Assembly: GCA_900539095.1 (NCBI GenBank)
Contig: UQAR01000057.1
Location: 1 to 13,945, forward strand
Reading direction: 5' to 3'
DNA from: an uncultured Ruminococcus sp.
Lineage (GTDB): Bacteria; Bacillota; Clostridia; Oscillospirales; Ruminococcaceae
DNA length: 13,945 nt
Below the pieces are notes generated by a model. That model ran no database searches. It saw nothing but the letters and a program-made list of their open reading frames with translations, and was not told where the DNA came from. Position 1 is the first letter of the stretch, and each line of letters starts with the position of its first letter. Shown here piece after piece: positions 7,815 through 13,852 of this stretch. The translations under genes were made by a program, and so were the position numbers.

Positions 7815-8966
7815 TTAGCCTAGCTTTTTATTTATGTCTGAAAATACGTTCTCTTCAAGTGCGTCAGCAGATTTCTTCTGCATTTTTGAATCAACATGAG
7901 AATATGTGTTCAGCGTTACTTGTGTGTTAGCGTGTCCTGCACTTTTAGACACTATTGTGACTGGAATATTCAGGTCGTTCAAGAGTATTGAGCAGTAGGA
8001 ATGTCTTAGGTCGTGCAGGCGAATATGTCTTAGGTTATATTTCTTTAATAGCTGTGAAAATTTTGCTGAAAGTGTGGCAGGATTCAAATAGTCGCCATTG
8101 TATTTGCAGACTATCAGATCTCTGTCTATATATTCCTCTTTGCAATACATTCTCTCTTTGATTTGGTATCTTCTGTATTCACCCAGTAGATTTATTATTG
8201 TGAGTGGTACTTGTATTTGCCTTTTTGATGATTCTGTTTTACAGTCTCCGATTATATACTCTCCATTTATGTAGACAAGATTTTTATTCACCGAGATCAC
8301 ATTGTTTTGAAAGTCAATATCGCTCCAAGTCAAAGCACACATTTCAGAACGTCTGAGTGACATTAAGCCTAGATAGACAACTGGTCTTAATCTATCGTTC
8401 TGAACAGCCTGCATAAGCGTTTTTATCTCATCTATGGAATAGAAACTGCTTATAGGCTTTTGCTTCTTTTTAGGTACTTTAACAAAATCGCACTCGTTTG
8501 TTGACAGCATTTTCTTGAAAGTGAAGTATTTCAAACAGCTATGTAGATTATCGCAAATATACTTCATAGACCTATGAGACAAGTTCTTCTCCTTATCAAG
8601 AGCATTCAAAAAGTTCTGTATCTGCATTGCTGTGAGCTTTTGGAGCTGAATATTTCCCAATGCTGGACGAATGTGATTTTTGATATTATATTGATACGAT
8701 TTTACTGTTGCAGGGGCTAGTGTAGGTTTGACCTGTGTTTCGAGCCACTCGTCAAGTGCCTGTGAGACAGTCATTTTATTAGGCTCTATGTATGTGCCGT
8801 TGAGTATGTGGCTCTTTGTCTGATTGATGTAGGTTTCGGCTTCTTTCTTCGTCTTGAATGTTTTGGTGTCTCTTAGTCTTTTGCCTGTGGAATTCTCACC
8901 TCTTTCAACTACTGCTTGATAGCCAGTTATTTTTCCTTCTTTGTTTCTTCTTGTTCTTATACTCAT
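7815..8966 (-). CDS. Tyrosine recombinase (site-specific integrase)
   Basis: A 383-residue phage/ICE-type integrase. Domains: an AP2-like arm-binding N-terminus (about 1-60, SIRTRRNKEGKITGYQAVVE), a SAM-like core-binding domain (about 64-150, starting MTVSQALDEWLE) and the catalytic domain (about 175-365). The catalytic set is complete: R205 in SLRRSE, K243 in DCKTESSKR, H318 and R321 in HDLRH, H345 in AGHANT and nucleophile Y355 in LNTYSH. The ATG has SD GAGGTG (8979-8974), 7 nt upstream. It lies at the end of the element nearest the tRNA-Ser junction, as usual for elements that use tRNA 3' ends, and should drive integration and excision there. An excisionase-like gene lies just upstream, with a hairpin between them. 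Confidence 0.96.
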   Translation of the reverse strand: MSIRTRRNKEGKITGYQAVVERGENSTGKRLRDTKTFKTKKEAETYINQTKSHILNGTYIEPNKMTVSQALDEWLETQVKPTLAPATVKSYQYNIKNHIRPALGNIQLQKLTAMQIQNFLNALDKEKNLSHRSMKYICDNLHSCLKYFTFKKMLSTNECDFVKVPKKKQKPISSFYSIDEIKTLMQAVQNDRLRPVVYLGLMSLRRSEMCALTWSDIDFQNNVISVNKNLVYINGEYIIGDCKTESSKRQIQVPLTIINLLGEYRRYQIKERMYCKEEYIDRDLIVCKYNGDYLNPATLSAKFSQLLKKYNLRHIRLHDLRHSYCSILLNDLNIPVTIVSKSAGHANTQVTLNTYSHVDSKMQKKSADALEENVFSDINKKLG

Positions 8967-8989
8967 TGATTGTCACCTCATTATAATTG

Positions 8990-9024
8990 AAAACGACCCA
9001 AGCAAAATGATTTTGCTTAGGTCG
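8990..9024 (-). terminator. Hairpin with U-run between excisionase-like and integrase genes
   Basis: A 15-bp stem (8994-9008 with 9010-9024) is complete on the minus strand, where the single C/A mismatch becomes G.U. It is followed by TTTTC. It ends 15 nt before the integrase SD. It probably limits read-through from the upstream gene into the integrase gene. Confidence 0.72.
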
Positions 9025-9046
9025 GAATAGTCTTTGTTTATGTTTG

Positions 9047-9253
9047 TTATTTATTGATTATTGCCTGTGTCGGTGTCGATGTTTGTAGAAATTTGAGGAA
9101 GTTCTCCTTTGTGACTCTGTATCTAGAGCCTAGTTTTAAATAGACCATATTATATTTTATAAGTTTGAGGGCTGAGTTATAGGAAATACCTAAGAACTCT
9201 GAGATATCTTGAGGTGTGAGTATATCACATAGATTTTCAATTTTGTTCGTCAT
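9047..9253 (-). CDS. Excisionase-like HTH DNA-binding protein
   Basis: A 68-residue protein with a single MerR/excisionase-type winged HTH (about 12-56): LTPQDISEFLGISYNSALKLIK, then the wing YLKLGSRYRVTKENFLKFL. Proteins of this size directly upstream of an integrase gene usually act as directionality factors that bend att DNA to favour excision; some also repress the integrase. SD AAAGGAG (9269-9263) lies 9 nt before the ATG. It is separated from the integrase gene by a terminator-like hairpin, so the two can be expressed at different levels. DNA binding is well supported; the excisionase role rests on position. Confidence 0.85.
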   Translation of the reverse strand: MTNKIENLCDILTPQDISEFLGISYNSALKLIKYNMVYLKLGSRYRVTKENFLKFLQTSTPTQAIINK

Positions 9254-9277
9254 AATAATTTGCTCCTTTTATATAAA

Positions 9278-9334
9278 GTAGTACGTCTTTCACCACGCAA
9301 TATTATAATATATATATGAAAGAGTTTTTACTAC
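9278..9334 (-). promoter_or_regulatory. Putative promoter/operator of the excisionase-like gene
   Basis: An imperfect inverted repeat (GTAGTA...CTTTC at 9278-9291 against GAAAGAG...TACTAC at 9318-9334) flanks a run of alternating A and T that holds a perfect TATAAT on the minus strand (9307-9302). No good -35 box is visible at normal spacing. The arms could bind the excisionase-like protein or another regulator, or form a hairpin in the leader. Confidence 0.45.
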
Positions 9335-9357
9335 GTTTTTAGTAAGTGATTTTTAGG

Positions 9358-9388
9358 CAAAGGGTAGAACAAAAAATTCTGCCCTTTG
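9358..9388. terminator. Hairpin downstream of the 127-residue gene
   Basis: A 12-bp stem (9358-9369 with 9377-9388) encloses a 7-nt A-rich loop. The one mismatch is a G.U pair in + RNA and C/A in - RNA. There is no real U-run on the minus strand, so as a terminator of the gene ending at 9399 it would be weak. Confidence 0.5.
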
Positions 9389-9398
9389 AATTTTGAAG

Positions 9399-9782
9399 TT
9401 AGGCTATGAAGTTCACATAAGCGAACTTCTCGTTCGTATTATCATCAGTTTCCAATTTTGCCGAAAAGCTCCTTGAGGAAACTCCTGAGTAGTCGATATT
9501 GAACTTTTCTGTTATTGTGAGGACTGAATTTGTATTGTATATAATACCTCCGTCACATATTTTTATTCCATTCTCATCTGGAACAAAATAAGCGTTCTTG
9601 TCATCTATCAGAATGTTAATGTTCGTTGGACAGTCAAGTGCCTGCCAAAGTGCAGGGGAAAGCTTTATCCTTCTGCCATTAGTCTTTGTGTTCACGATAG
9701 ATATACTGTATGTACCTTTACCGTGCGAGCTATTGTTTGATGAGTCAATTACTGTAAGATTATCTTTGTTTGGTATAACCAT
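9399..9782 (-). CDS. Unknown 127-residue protein, coupled to the helicase gene
   Basis: I do not recognise this protein family with certainty. It is mostly beta-rich. A central stretch (NGRRIKLSPALWQALDCP, about residues 35-52) followed by INILIDDKNAYFVPDENG loosely recalls AbrB-like swapped-hairpin DNA-binding domains, but the match is weak. The C-terminus (about 85-127) is another beta-rich segment ending AYVNFIA. No membrane segment or metal motif is seen. The start lies 2 nt after the helicase stop codon, and the SD (AAAGG, 9799-9795) is inside the helicase gene's last codons, so translation is probably coupled. It may therefore assist the helicase, for instance in DNA binding. That is inference from position only. 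Confidence 0.78.
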   Translation of the reverse strand: MVIPNKDNLTVIDSSNNSSHGKGTYSISIVNTKTNGRRIKLSPALWQALDCPTNINILIDDKNAYFVPDENGIKICDGGIIYNTNSVLTITEKFNIDYSGVSSRSFSAKLETDDNTNEKFAYVNFIA

Positions 9783-9784
9783 TA

Positions 9785-11536
9785 TTATTCATTTCCTTTC
9801 AAATTTTTTGTTTCGTTGATTTCATTCTTTTTTTGTACTCTTATTCCTGTGAACTTAGGTGGTTCTCTTATTTTAGGTTCGGGATCGTCATCAATTTGCA
9901 ATATCTCGTATACTTTTACGGAGACACCTGATATTGTTCTTTTCAGATAGTACTTTCCAGACTGCTTTTTAAGATAGCCTTCTTTGTACAGCCACTTTAC
10001 AGCCATTTTCATATCGGTGAAATTATTTGCATAGATTATTTTTTGCAAGACAGATTCAATCAAGAGTACTGATGTCTCAGTCGTTATACCCTCGCAAGGA
10101 CTAGATTTGTCGTATCTTAATTCCTCTGCTTCTGGAAATAGCTTTTTATGTGTGACTATATACTCACATATCGCATTGTGTAGACTTTCGGCTGTCTTGG
10201 TTTCATCACGCAAGTATTCGTGCTGTTTCATAAGAACATTGACTATTGAACGAGTATCAATATACATACCTATTCTCAATGCATATAGAGCCGTTTGTAG
10301 AAGAACAGCATAGTGTTTTATTACTCTGTCTGTTATCTGACAAGCTTTGTCTTGAAGTTTCCTCGACAAATATTTTTGACATAACTTGAAGTCATTGAAC
10401 ACAACACGAGGTTGTTTGCTATAAAGATAGCTAACAAAATCTTCTCCTACTATCCCATTTTTATGTGAGATGAGTCTGTCGATTTTCTCTGCGTGTTCAG
10501 CTGTCTGAGTTATGTGCAAGTTGTCGAACTCCAAACATCTCGCACGAATCCCATTGTTCTTTTTGGTTTTCGTGAGCAGAGATTCCTCTGCCGTTGAGAT
10601 GATCGTTGTTGACCACGTCTTGGACTCTCTCAGACTTGAGTCTTTGTTGCACCTTGCCTTGTCTCTTCCGTGTGAGAGGTTGTATATCAGCATGGAATAG
10701 TCGAGTGCGGAGCAGCTTGCTTCATCAAAGCCAACTGTTATGCCTTGATTGTTGGACAATGCAGCATATATGGCGTTCGTTGTCGAGTTCCACTCGTTGA
10801 AGAGCGGTGGCTCGTTTGGATTGCCCCACATTGAAAGTGCAAGTTTCAAAAAGGTGCTTTTTCCGCTTGAACTGTCTCCATAGATGTGTATCAAGATGTT
10901 CTCCATTGAGTATGTGAGCTTTAAGTAGCTCAAGAGAGCTGATGATAGACCTGCGACTACTGCGAACATACTTCCGTCTGTCGTAAGCAAATTATTTAGT
11001 GCGTTCAGGTAGATTGGTTTTGAGGATATTTTATTGTCAAGTTTCAAATCTCCTGCATATTGAAATTGGCTTGCAAGTTCCTTGTTATGAAGAACCCTAT
11101 TTGTTCTAAAATAGAGGTTATTCTTATATTGAAACCAGCCTATGCTCTTGTAAAGTATTACACGGGGAGCTTGTTCAGAAGCTTGTATCAGATATCTTAT
11201 CAAGATGTCTGAATATGCTTCATTGAAGAACCACTTCTTTTGAAGTTCGGTAATATCTTTTTTATTCAGACAGTCTGCAGATATTACTTCCTCTTCTAAG
11301 CCGAATGGTGTTTTAGCTGTTATATTAAGAAACTTTTCATTGGTATCCTCGTCTTTTAAGTATTGTGTTACTTCAAGCTGTATGGATATCCAGATCTTTA
11401 TATAACGGCTGTTGTCTTTATCAGACCTTTTTACAAGCCACAAGGAATCATTTTCAATTATGGCAGGAAAGAAAGAATACTCTTGGTAAGAATTGTATTC
11501 CTCTTGAGTTATCCTTTCAATTTTATACGAGTCCAT
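9785..11536 (-). CDS. DUF927-type AAA+ helicase, probable replication protein
   Basis: A 583-residue protein. The N-terminal ~120 residues are not recognised. A DUF927-like block contains the IGWFQYKNNLYF motif (132-143). An ATPase core follows: Walker A GDSSSGKS (220-227), Walker B-like ITVGFDEA with D271/E272 (266-273), a sensor-like TTIISTAEE (310-318) and GIRARCLEF (329-337) with a candidate arginine finger. A winged-helix-like segment lies near 500-535 (MKMAVKWLYKEGYLKK). DUF927 proteins occur in mobile elements as replicative helicases; SCC helicases of the Cch type are the best-known examples. No primase domain is visible here or nearby, so priming may come from the host or the missing part. 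The perfect SD AAGGAGGT lies 10 nt before the ATG. It follows a repeat-rich 257-bp region that could be its origin. Confidence 0.85.
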   Translation of the reverse strand: MDSYKIERITQEEYNSYQEYSFFPAIIENDSLWLVKRSDKDNSRYIKIWISIQLEVTQYLKDEDTNEKFLNITAKTPFGLEEEVISADCLNKKDITELQKKWFFNEAYSDILIRYLIQASEQAPRVILYKSIGWFQYKNNLYFRTNRVLHNKELASQFQYAGDLKLDNKISSKPIYLNALNNLLTTDGSMFAVVAGLSSALLSYLKLTYSMENILIHIYGDSSSGKSTFLKLALSMWGNPNEPPLFNEWNSTTNAIYAALSNNQGITVGFDEASCSALDYSMLIYNLSHGRDKARCNKDSSLRESKTWSTTIISTAEESLLTKTKKNNGIRARCLEFDNLHITQTAEHAEKIDRLISHKNGIVGEDFVSYLYSKQPRVVFNDFKLCQKYLSRKLQDKACQITDRVIKHYAVLLQTALYALRIGMYIDTRSIVNVLMKQHEYLRDETKTAESLHNAICEYIVTHKKLFPEAEELRYDKSSPCEGITTETSVLLIESVLQKIIYANNFTDMKMAVKWLYKEGYLKKQSGKYYLKRTISGVSVKVYEILQIDDDPEPKIREPPKFTGIRVQKKNEINETKNLKGNE

Positions 11537-11643
11537 AAAATATCCACCTCCTTTCTCAAAAAATTGGATTTTTAGTCCATATAGTATTGTTCTTTTGCAA
11601 ACTTGAAAAAGAAACTTTTTGTATCAAGGAGATGTAATTTTGC

Positions 11644-11772
11644 TCTGCTGAGTCCTCAAAGCTCGTTTTTCCCCACTTGCCGCATAGGAAAGTTCTATCT
11701 TTATGATTCAAAAAAAATTCTGCTGAGTAGTTGCGGCAAGTTTTGAAAAACTCGCCACGGACTCAGCAGAAA
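11644..11772. repeat. 42-bp imperfect inverted repeat; candidate origin or regulatory RNA
   Basis: The + strand at 11644-11684 and the - strand at 11772-11732 carry the same two boxes, TCTGCTGAGTCC and ACTTGCCGCA, separated by a spacer sharing TTTTTC and little else. A third copy of the first box (TTCTGCTGAGT) lies at 11718-11728 on the + strand. The AT-rich stretch 11686-11717, ending in eight A, lies between the arms. Conserved boxes with unconserved spacers, beside an AT-rich tract and directly upstream of a helicase gene, suggest initiator sites of an origin. A structured RNA is the alternative. Confidence 0.7.
11710..11771 (-). terminator. Strong two-stem terminator between DUF1643 and helicase genes
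   Basis: On the minus strand, an outer 11-bp stem (11771-11761 with 11728-11718) encloses an inner 10-bp stem (11756-11747 with 11744-11735, one G.U) and is followed by eight T (11717-11710). It begins 22 nt after the DUF1643 stop. It is the most complete terminator in the element and should separate the helicase from upstream genes. The helicase would then need its own promoter in 11709-11560, where I see only weak candidates such as TACTAT near 11580. Confidence 0.8.
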
Positions 11773-11793
11773 AGAACAACTGTATGTAGTAGA

Positions 11794-12285
11794 TTATTTG
11801 AACCCAGCAATATAGAAATTTTTTCTTACTGAAGGTGTCAAAGGGTGTACGTTCATATGTCCTAGATTATCAGTTACGCACAACAATTTTTTACTGGACT
11901 TGTGAAGCATATCAAGAACATGCTCTTCTCGCTTTTTCAAAGTCTTGTTGGTTAGTGTTCCCCAAGCAATAATCACTTCATTGACAAACTTCAAATATTT
12001 CTTGATTATTATGTCTGTATCTTTATCATAGAGTTGTTCAGCTTTACTATCTATGGCAGAGCATAGGTTGACCGCATAGAAACCGCCATATCCAAGCTTG
12101 TATAGATTAGATGAGATTATATTTGTAGTTAGGTCTAGCAGAACGCCATTAGCTTGTCCTGCTGTTTTAGTTATGAACAACGGGACTTCCTTTGAATTGT
12201 TCCATATTCTTGATAGTAAATATCTATGTGTATTATCATCTGAGAATATTACAGTATTCTCGATTTTACTGTTCTCTGTTATCAT
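11794..12285 (-). CDS. DUF1643 family protein
   Basis: A 163-residue protein. DUF1643 hallmarks are visible in order: THRYLLSRIWN near the N-terminus, PLFITKTAGQANGVLLDLTTN, the LGYGGFYAVNLCSAID block, IIAWGTLTNK, and a C-terminal LGHMNVHPLTPSVRK. The family is cytoplasmic and of unknown function; it recurs in mobile elements, including SCC elements next to DUF927 helicases as I recall. An ATG two codons upstream (12291) touches the SD GAGG (12297-12294). The ATG at 12285 has 8 nt spacing, so I start there. The usual N-P-S-type motif of other members is replaced here by TKTAGQANG, so this is a divergent member. The strong terminator follows. Confidence 0.8.
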   Translation of the reverse strand: MITENSKIENTVIFSDDNTHRYLLSRIWNNSKEVPLFITKTAGQANGVLLDLTTNIISSNLYKLGYGGFYAVNLCSAIDSKAEQLYDKDTDIIIKKYLKFVNEVIIAWGTLTNKTLKKREEHVLDMLHKSSKKLLCVTDNLGHMNVHPLTPSVRKNFYIAGFK

Positions 12286-12303
12286 CTGCATACCTCTTTT
12301 CGG

Positions 12304-12336
12304 AACATATAAAGGGACTCACATAAGCAAGCCCCT
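12304..12336 (-). terminator. Terminator-like hairpin upstream of the DUF1643 gene
   Basis: A 7-bp stem (12336-12330 with 12319-12313, one G.U on the minus strand) is followed by TTTATATG. An alternative ACATA/TATGT pairing overlaps it. It lies between the 41-residue ORF and the DUF1643 SD, so it may attenuate transcription into that gene. Confidence 0.5.
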
Positions 12337-12347
12337 ATGTTTTGGAT

Positions 12348-12473
12348 TTATTTTCTTCTTACTGATTTGCCCTTTTTGGCAGCAAAGAATGTAGTTATTG
12401 CAAGTGCAGAACCTTCTATGAGCATTGCAACGCTTTCAGTTGCAGCAATGGAGCTTATAAGTCCAAGTATCAT
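12348..12473 (-). CDS. Small ORF, 41 residues, hydrophobic with basic tail
   Basis: Starts MILGLISSIAATESVAM, has a hydrophobic stretch to about residue 32, and ends in a strongly basic tail (KKGKSVRRK). The SD is excellent: GGAGG at 12485-12481, 7 nt before the ATG. Layout suggests one membrane helix with a cytoplasmic basic end. It follows the 22-residue ORF by 30 nt in the same direction. I do not recognise a family. Possible roles include a membrane-active toxin or small regulator; none is shown by the sequence. It is too short for most gene finders, and the SD is the main support. Confidence 0.62.
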   Translation of the reverse strand: MILGLISSIAATESVAMLIEGSALAITTFFAAKKGKSVRRK

Positions 12474-12503
12474 TATCTCACCTCCAATCGCAATAAAATT
12501 TTT

Positions 12504-12572
12504 TTACAGTACTGAATCGACAACAACAAGAACCGTGAGAGTAGCGAAAAAGCCTGCCACAAAATAGCCCAT
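12504..12572 (-). CDS. Tiny ORF, 22 residues, single membrane helix
   Basis: Encodes MGYFVAGFFATLTVLVVV followed by DSVL, almost entirely one hydrophobic helix. The SD is very strong (AAGGGAGG, 12588-12581, 8 nt before the ATG), which is hard to explain by chance. The ORF lies immediately after a terminator-like hairpin whose U-run nearly touches the SD. It precedes the 41-residue ORF, forming a tandem small-peptide unit. Similar tiny hydrophobic ORFs occur in conjugative and phage-related elements, but I cannot assign this one to a family. Confidence 0.6.
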   Translation of the reverse strand: MGYFVAGFFATLTVLVVVDSVL

Positions 12573-12588
12573 TAGAAAAACCTCCCTT

Positions 12589-12629
12589 CAAAGAAAAAAG
12601 ACCAGCTCATTATTTATCTGAATTGGTCT
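12589..12629 (-). terminator. Hairpin with U-run overlapping the end of the 109-residue gene
   Basis: A 6-bp outer stem (12629-12624 with 12604-12599) with a weaker 4-bp inner stem is followed by five T, then CTTT. The 5' arm and loop contain the stop codon of the upstream gene, and the U-run ends about 6 nt before the next SD. Confidence 0.6.
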
Positions 12630-12943
12630 ATCAAGCTTGCTTTTATGTATGCAACAATGGCATAGTCGGAACTTATTATGAAAAGCTTTTTTATATATCC
12701 GTCTATTTCTAAGGTCACTTCGCTTATATCGTTGAGTATATCAACGTTCCACCTATCAAGCAGAAATTTTATATCATCTTCATTTGAGACTATGCAGCAG
12801 AAGCCGCCGAGATCGTTATATACATCTCTGTCAATTCCGTATGCTGTATTCAGAATTGATATTGACTGAGATATATCCGACTTCAATCTGTCTGTTATGG
12901 TGTCGATATTATCTAGTTGATTGATTTTTGTTAGTATTGTCAT
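12614..12943 (-). CDS. Unknown 109-residue protein
   Basis: I do not recognise the family. The sequence is soluble in character. It has a helical N-terminus (MTILTKINQLDNIDTITDRLKSD..., no signal peptide) and a middle GGFCCIVSNEDDIKFLLDRW. A C-terminal part, EVTLEIDGYIKKLFIISSDYAIVAYIK, looks like two or three beta strands, suggesting a small alpha/beta fold. SD AGGAG (12955-12951) lies 7 nt before the ATG, good support for translation. It is flanked on both sides by hairpins with U-runs and stands between the zinc-ribbon gene and the tiny ORFs. It is probably cargo or a regulator of the element. Confidence 0.75.
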   Translation of the reverse strand: MTILTKINQLDNIDTITDRLKSDISQSISILNTAYGIDRDVYNDLGGFCCIVSNEDDIKFLLDRWNVDILNDISEVTLEIDGYIKKLFIISSDYAIVAYIKASLIDQFR

Positions 12944-12955
12944 ATGTTTGCTCCT

Positions 12956-12997
12956 AAATAAAAAATCCCTATCTCACATTGCTGTAAGATAGGGATT
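12956..12997 (-). terminator. Terminator after the zinc-ribbon gene
   Basis: A perfect 11-bp stem (12997-12987 with 12974-12964) with a 12-nt loop is followed by TTTTTTATTT on the minus strand. The U-run ends directly at the SD of the 109-residue gene. Confidence 0.85.
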
Positions 12998-13012
12998 GCT
13001 ATTAATTGTTAT

Positions 13013-13852
13013 TCAATTTTTTGTGCCACATTCACCACAGAACTTTTTACCTTCGGGTATCTCTGCGTGACAATTCGGACAAGTCTTTACTTTTGAAATT
13101 GATTTACCACAGTCAGGACAGAATTTCATTCCTTCTGGCACTTCTGCATTACAATATGGGCAAAGATTTTTTACTTCCATAGAACTACCACACTCTGGGC
13201 AGAATTTCATTCCCTCTGGAACGTTTTTATGGCAATTAGGGCAGAGGTTTTCCTTTTCCATTGTACTTCCGCATTGTGGACAATATTTTATGCCGAGAGC
13301 AACTTCAGCACCACAACTTGGACACTCTTTTATCAGTTTTTCACCGCAATTATTGCAGAATTTTGTGCCTTCGTGGTTAGGCGTTTTACATTTAGGACAC
13401 AGTATTTCGTCTGATTTAAGTGCCTTGCTCGCACTCAAAGACACGGAAACGTTTTTGCCACCACTCATTATGAATCTTTCGATTTCATCGAAAATTTCTT
13501 GTGGCAATTTTTTTTGACCTAAAACACCAATTACCGATGTGACCGCTAGAGGTGCAAAAAGAAGCATTCCGACTGCACCTGCTCCAACTTTATCAGACAA
13601 CTTGCCAGCACCAATATTTACTGTGATCATATCACCAGCAGGAATGATTTGAACTTGTGTTGCCATACTCATACCAGCAAGTTTCTTCCAAGATTTGCTT
13701 TCTGGTTCTTTTGCTTGCACAAAATATCCTTCTGGTGAACTTGTACCTTCTGTTGTAAGTGCTTTTTTATCTCTCAAAAAGCACTCAACAGCACGACCAA
13801 CCATATCTATGGTTACACCATCTACGAGTTTGAAAATTTTTGAATCAGCCAT
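13013..13852 (-). CDS. Protein with unknown N-terminal domain and five zinc ribbons
   Basis: A 279-residue protein in two parts. Residues 1 to about 145 form a domain I do not recognise: SWKKLAGMSMATQVQIIPAGDMITVNIGAG, then a glycine/alanine-rich hydrophobic stretch (about 89-111) that may be a membrane-inserting hairpin, then FDEIERFIMSGG. Residues 152-275 hold five zinc-ribbon units, each with two CxxC pairs: C152/155/166/169, 177/180/191/194, 204/207/218/221, 231/234/245/248 and 258/261/272/275. The last four start 27 residues apart and share EVPEGMKFCPECG-like sequence, evidence of recent tandem duplication. Such ribbons usually mediate protein or nucleic acid contacts. The SD (AAGGTGG, 13866-13860) lies 7 nt before the ATG. 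A TATAAA near 13883 could be its -10, but a -35 cannot be seen because the fragment ends. It is the first - strand gene in the visible part. Confidence 0.83.
   Translation of the reverse strand: MADSKIFKLVDGVTIDMVGRAVECFLRDKKALTTEGTSSPEGYFVQAKEPESKSWKKLAGMSMATQVQIIPAGDMITVNIGAGKLSDKVGAGAVGMLLFAPLAVTSVIGVLGQKKLPQEIFDEIERFIMSGGKNVSVSLSASKALKSDEILCPKCKTPNHEGTKFCNNCGEKLIKECPSCGAEVALGIKYCPQCGSTMEKENLCPNCHKNVPEGMKFCPECGSSMEVKNLCPYCNAEVPEGMKFCPDCGKSISKVKTCPNCHAEIPEGKKFCGECGTKN
13028..13399 (-). repeat. Five tandem zinc-ribbon coding repeats
   Basis: The repeat unit is 75-81 bp, read on the minus strand. The three repeats nearest the 3' end of the gene are most alike, including near-identical stretches coding EGMKFCP. 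The copy number may vary between strains, and short-read assembly could have collapsed units. Confidence 0.75.

Noticed and set aside
8980..8985. TATAAT on the minus strand just before the integrase gene as a promoter
   Set aside because: Transcription would start inside or after the SD, and no -35 box is seen at the right spacing; the match is probably chance in AT-rich sequence.
11626..11636. AGGAG followed at once by ATGTAA on the + strand, as a minimal start-stop ORF
   Set aside because: There is no spacing between SD and ATG and no + strand promoter was found, so it is likely chance.
11645..11771. Classical antiterminator controlling the helicase leader on the minus strand
   Set aside because: The alternative pairing partner (11645-11684) is transcribed after the terminator U-run, so it cannot prevent termination at that site in time.
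11644..11772. Retron-type msr-msd RNA because of the inverted repeats
   Set aside because: No reverse transcriptase gene is present in the window, and the repeat layout does not match the flanking a1/a2 arms of retrons.
13028..13399. CRISPR-like array suggested by regular repeats
   Set aside because: The repeats are coding, multiples of three in length, and encode zinc ribbons in one open frame; there are no spacers.
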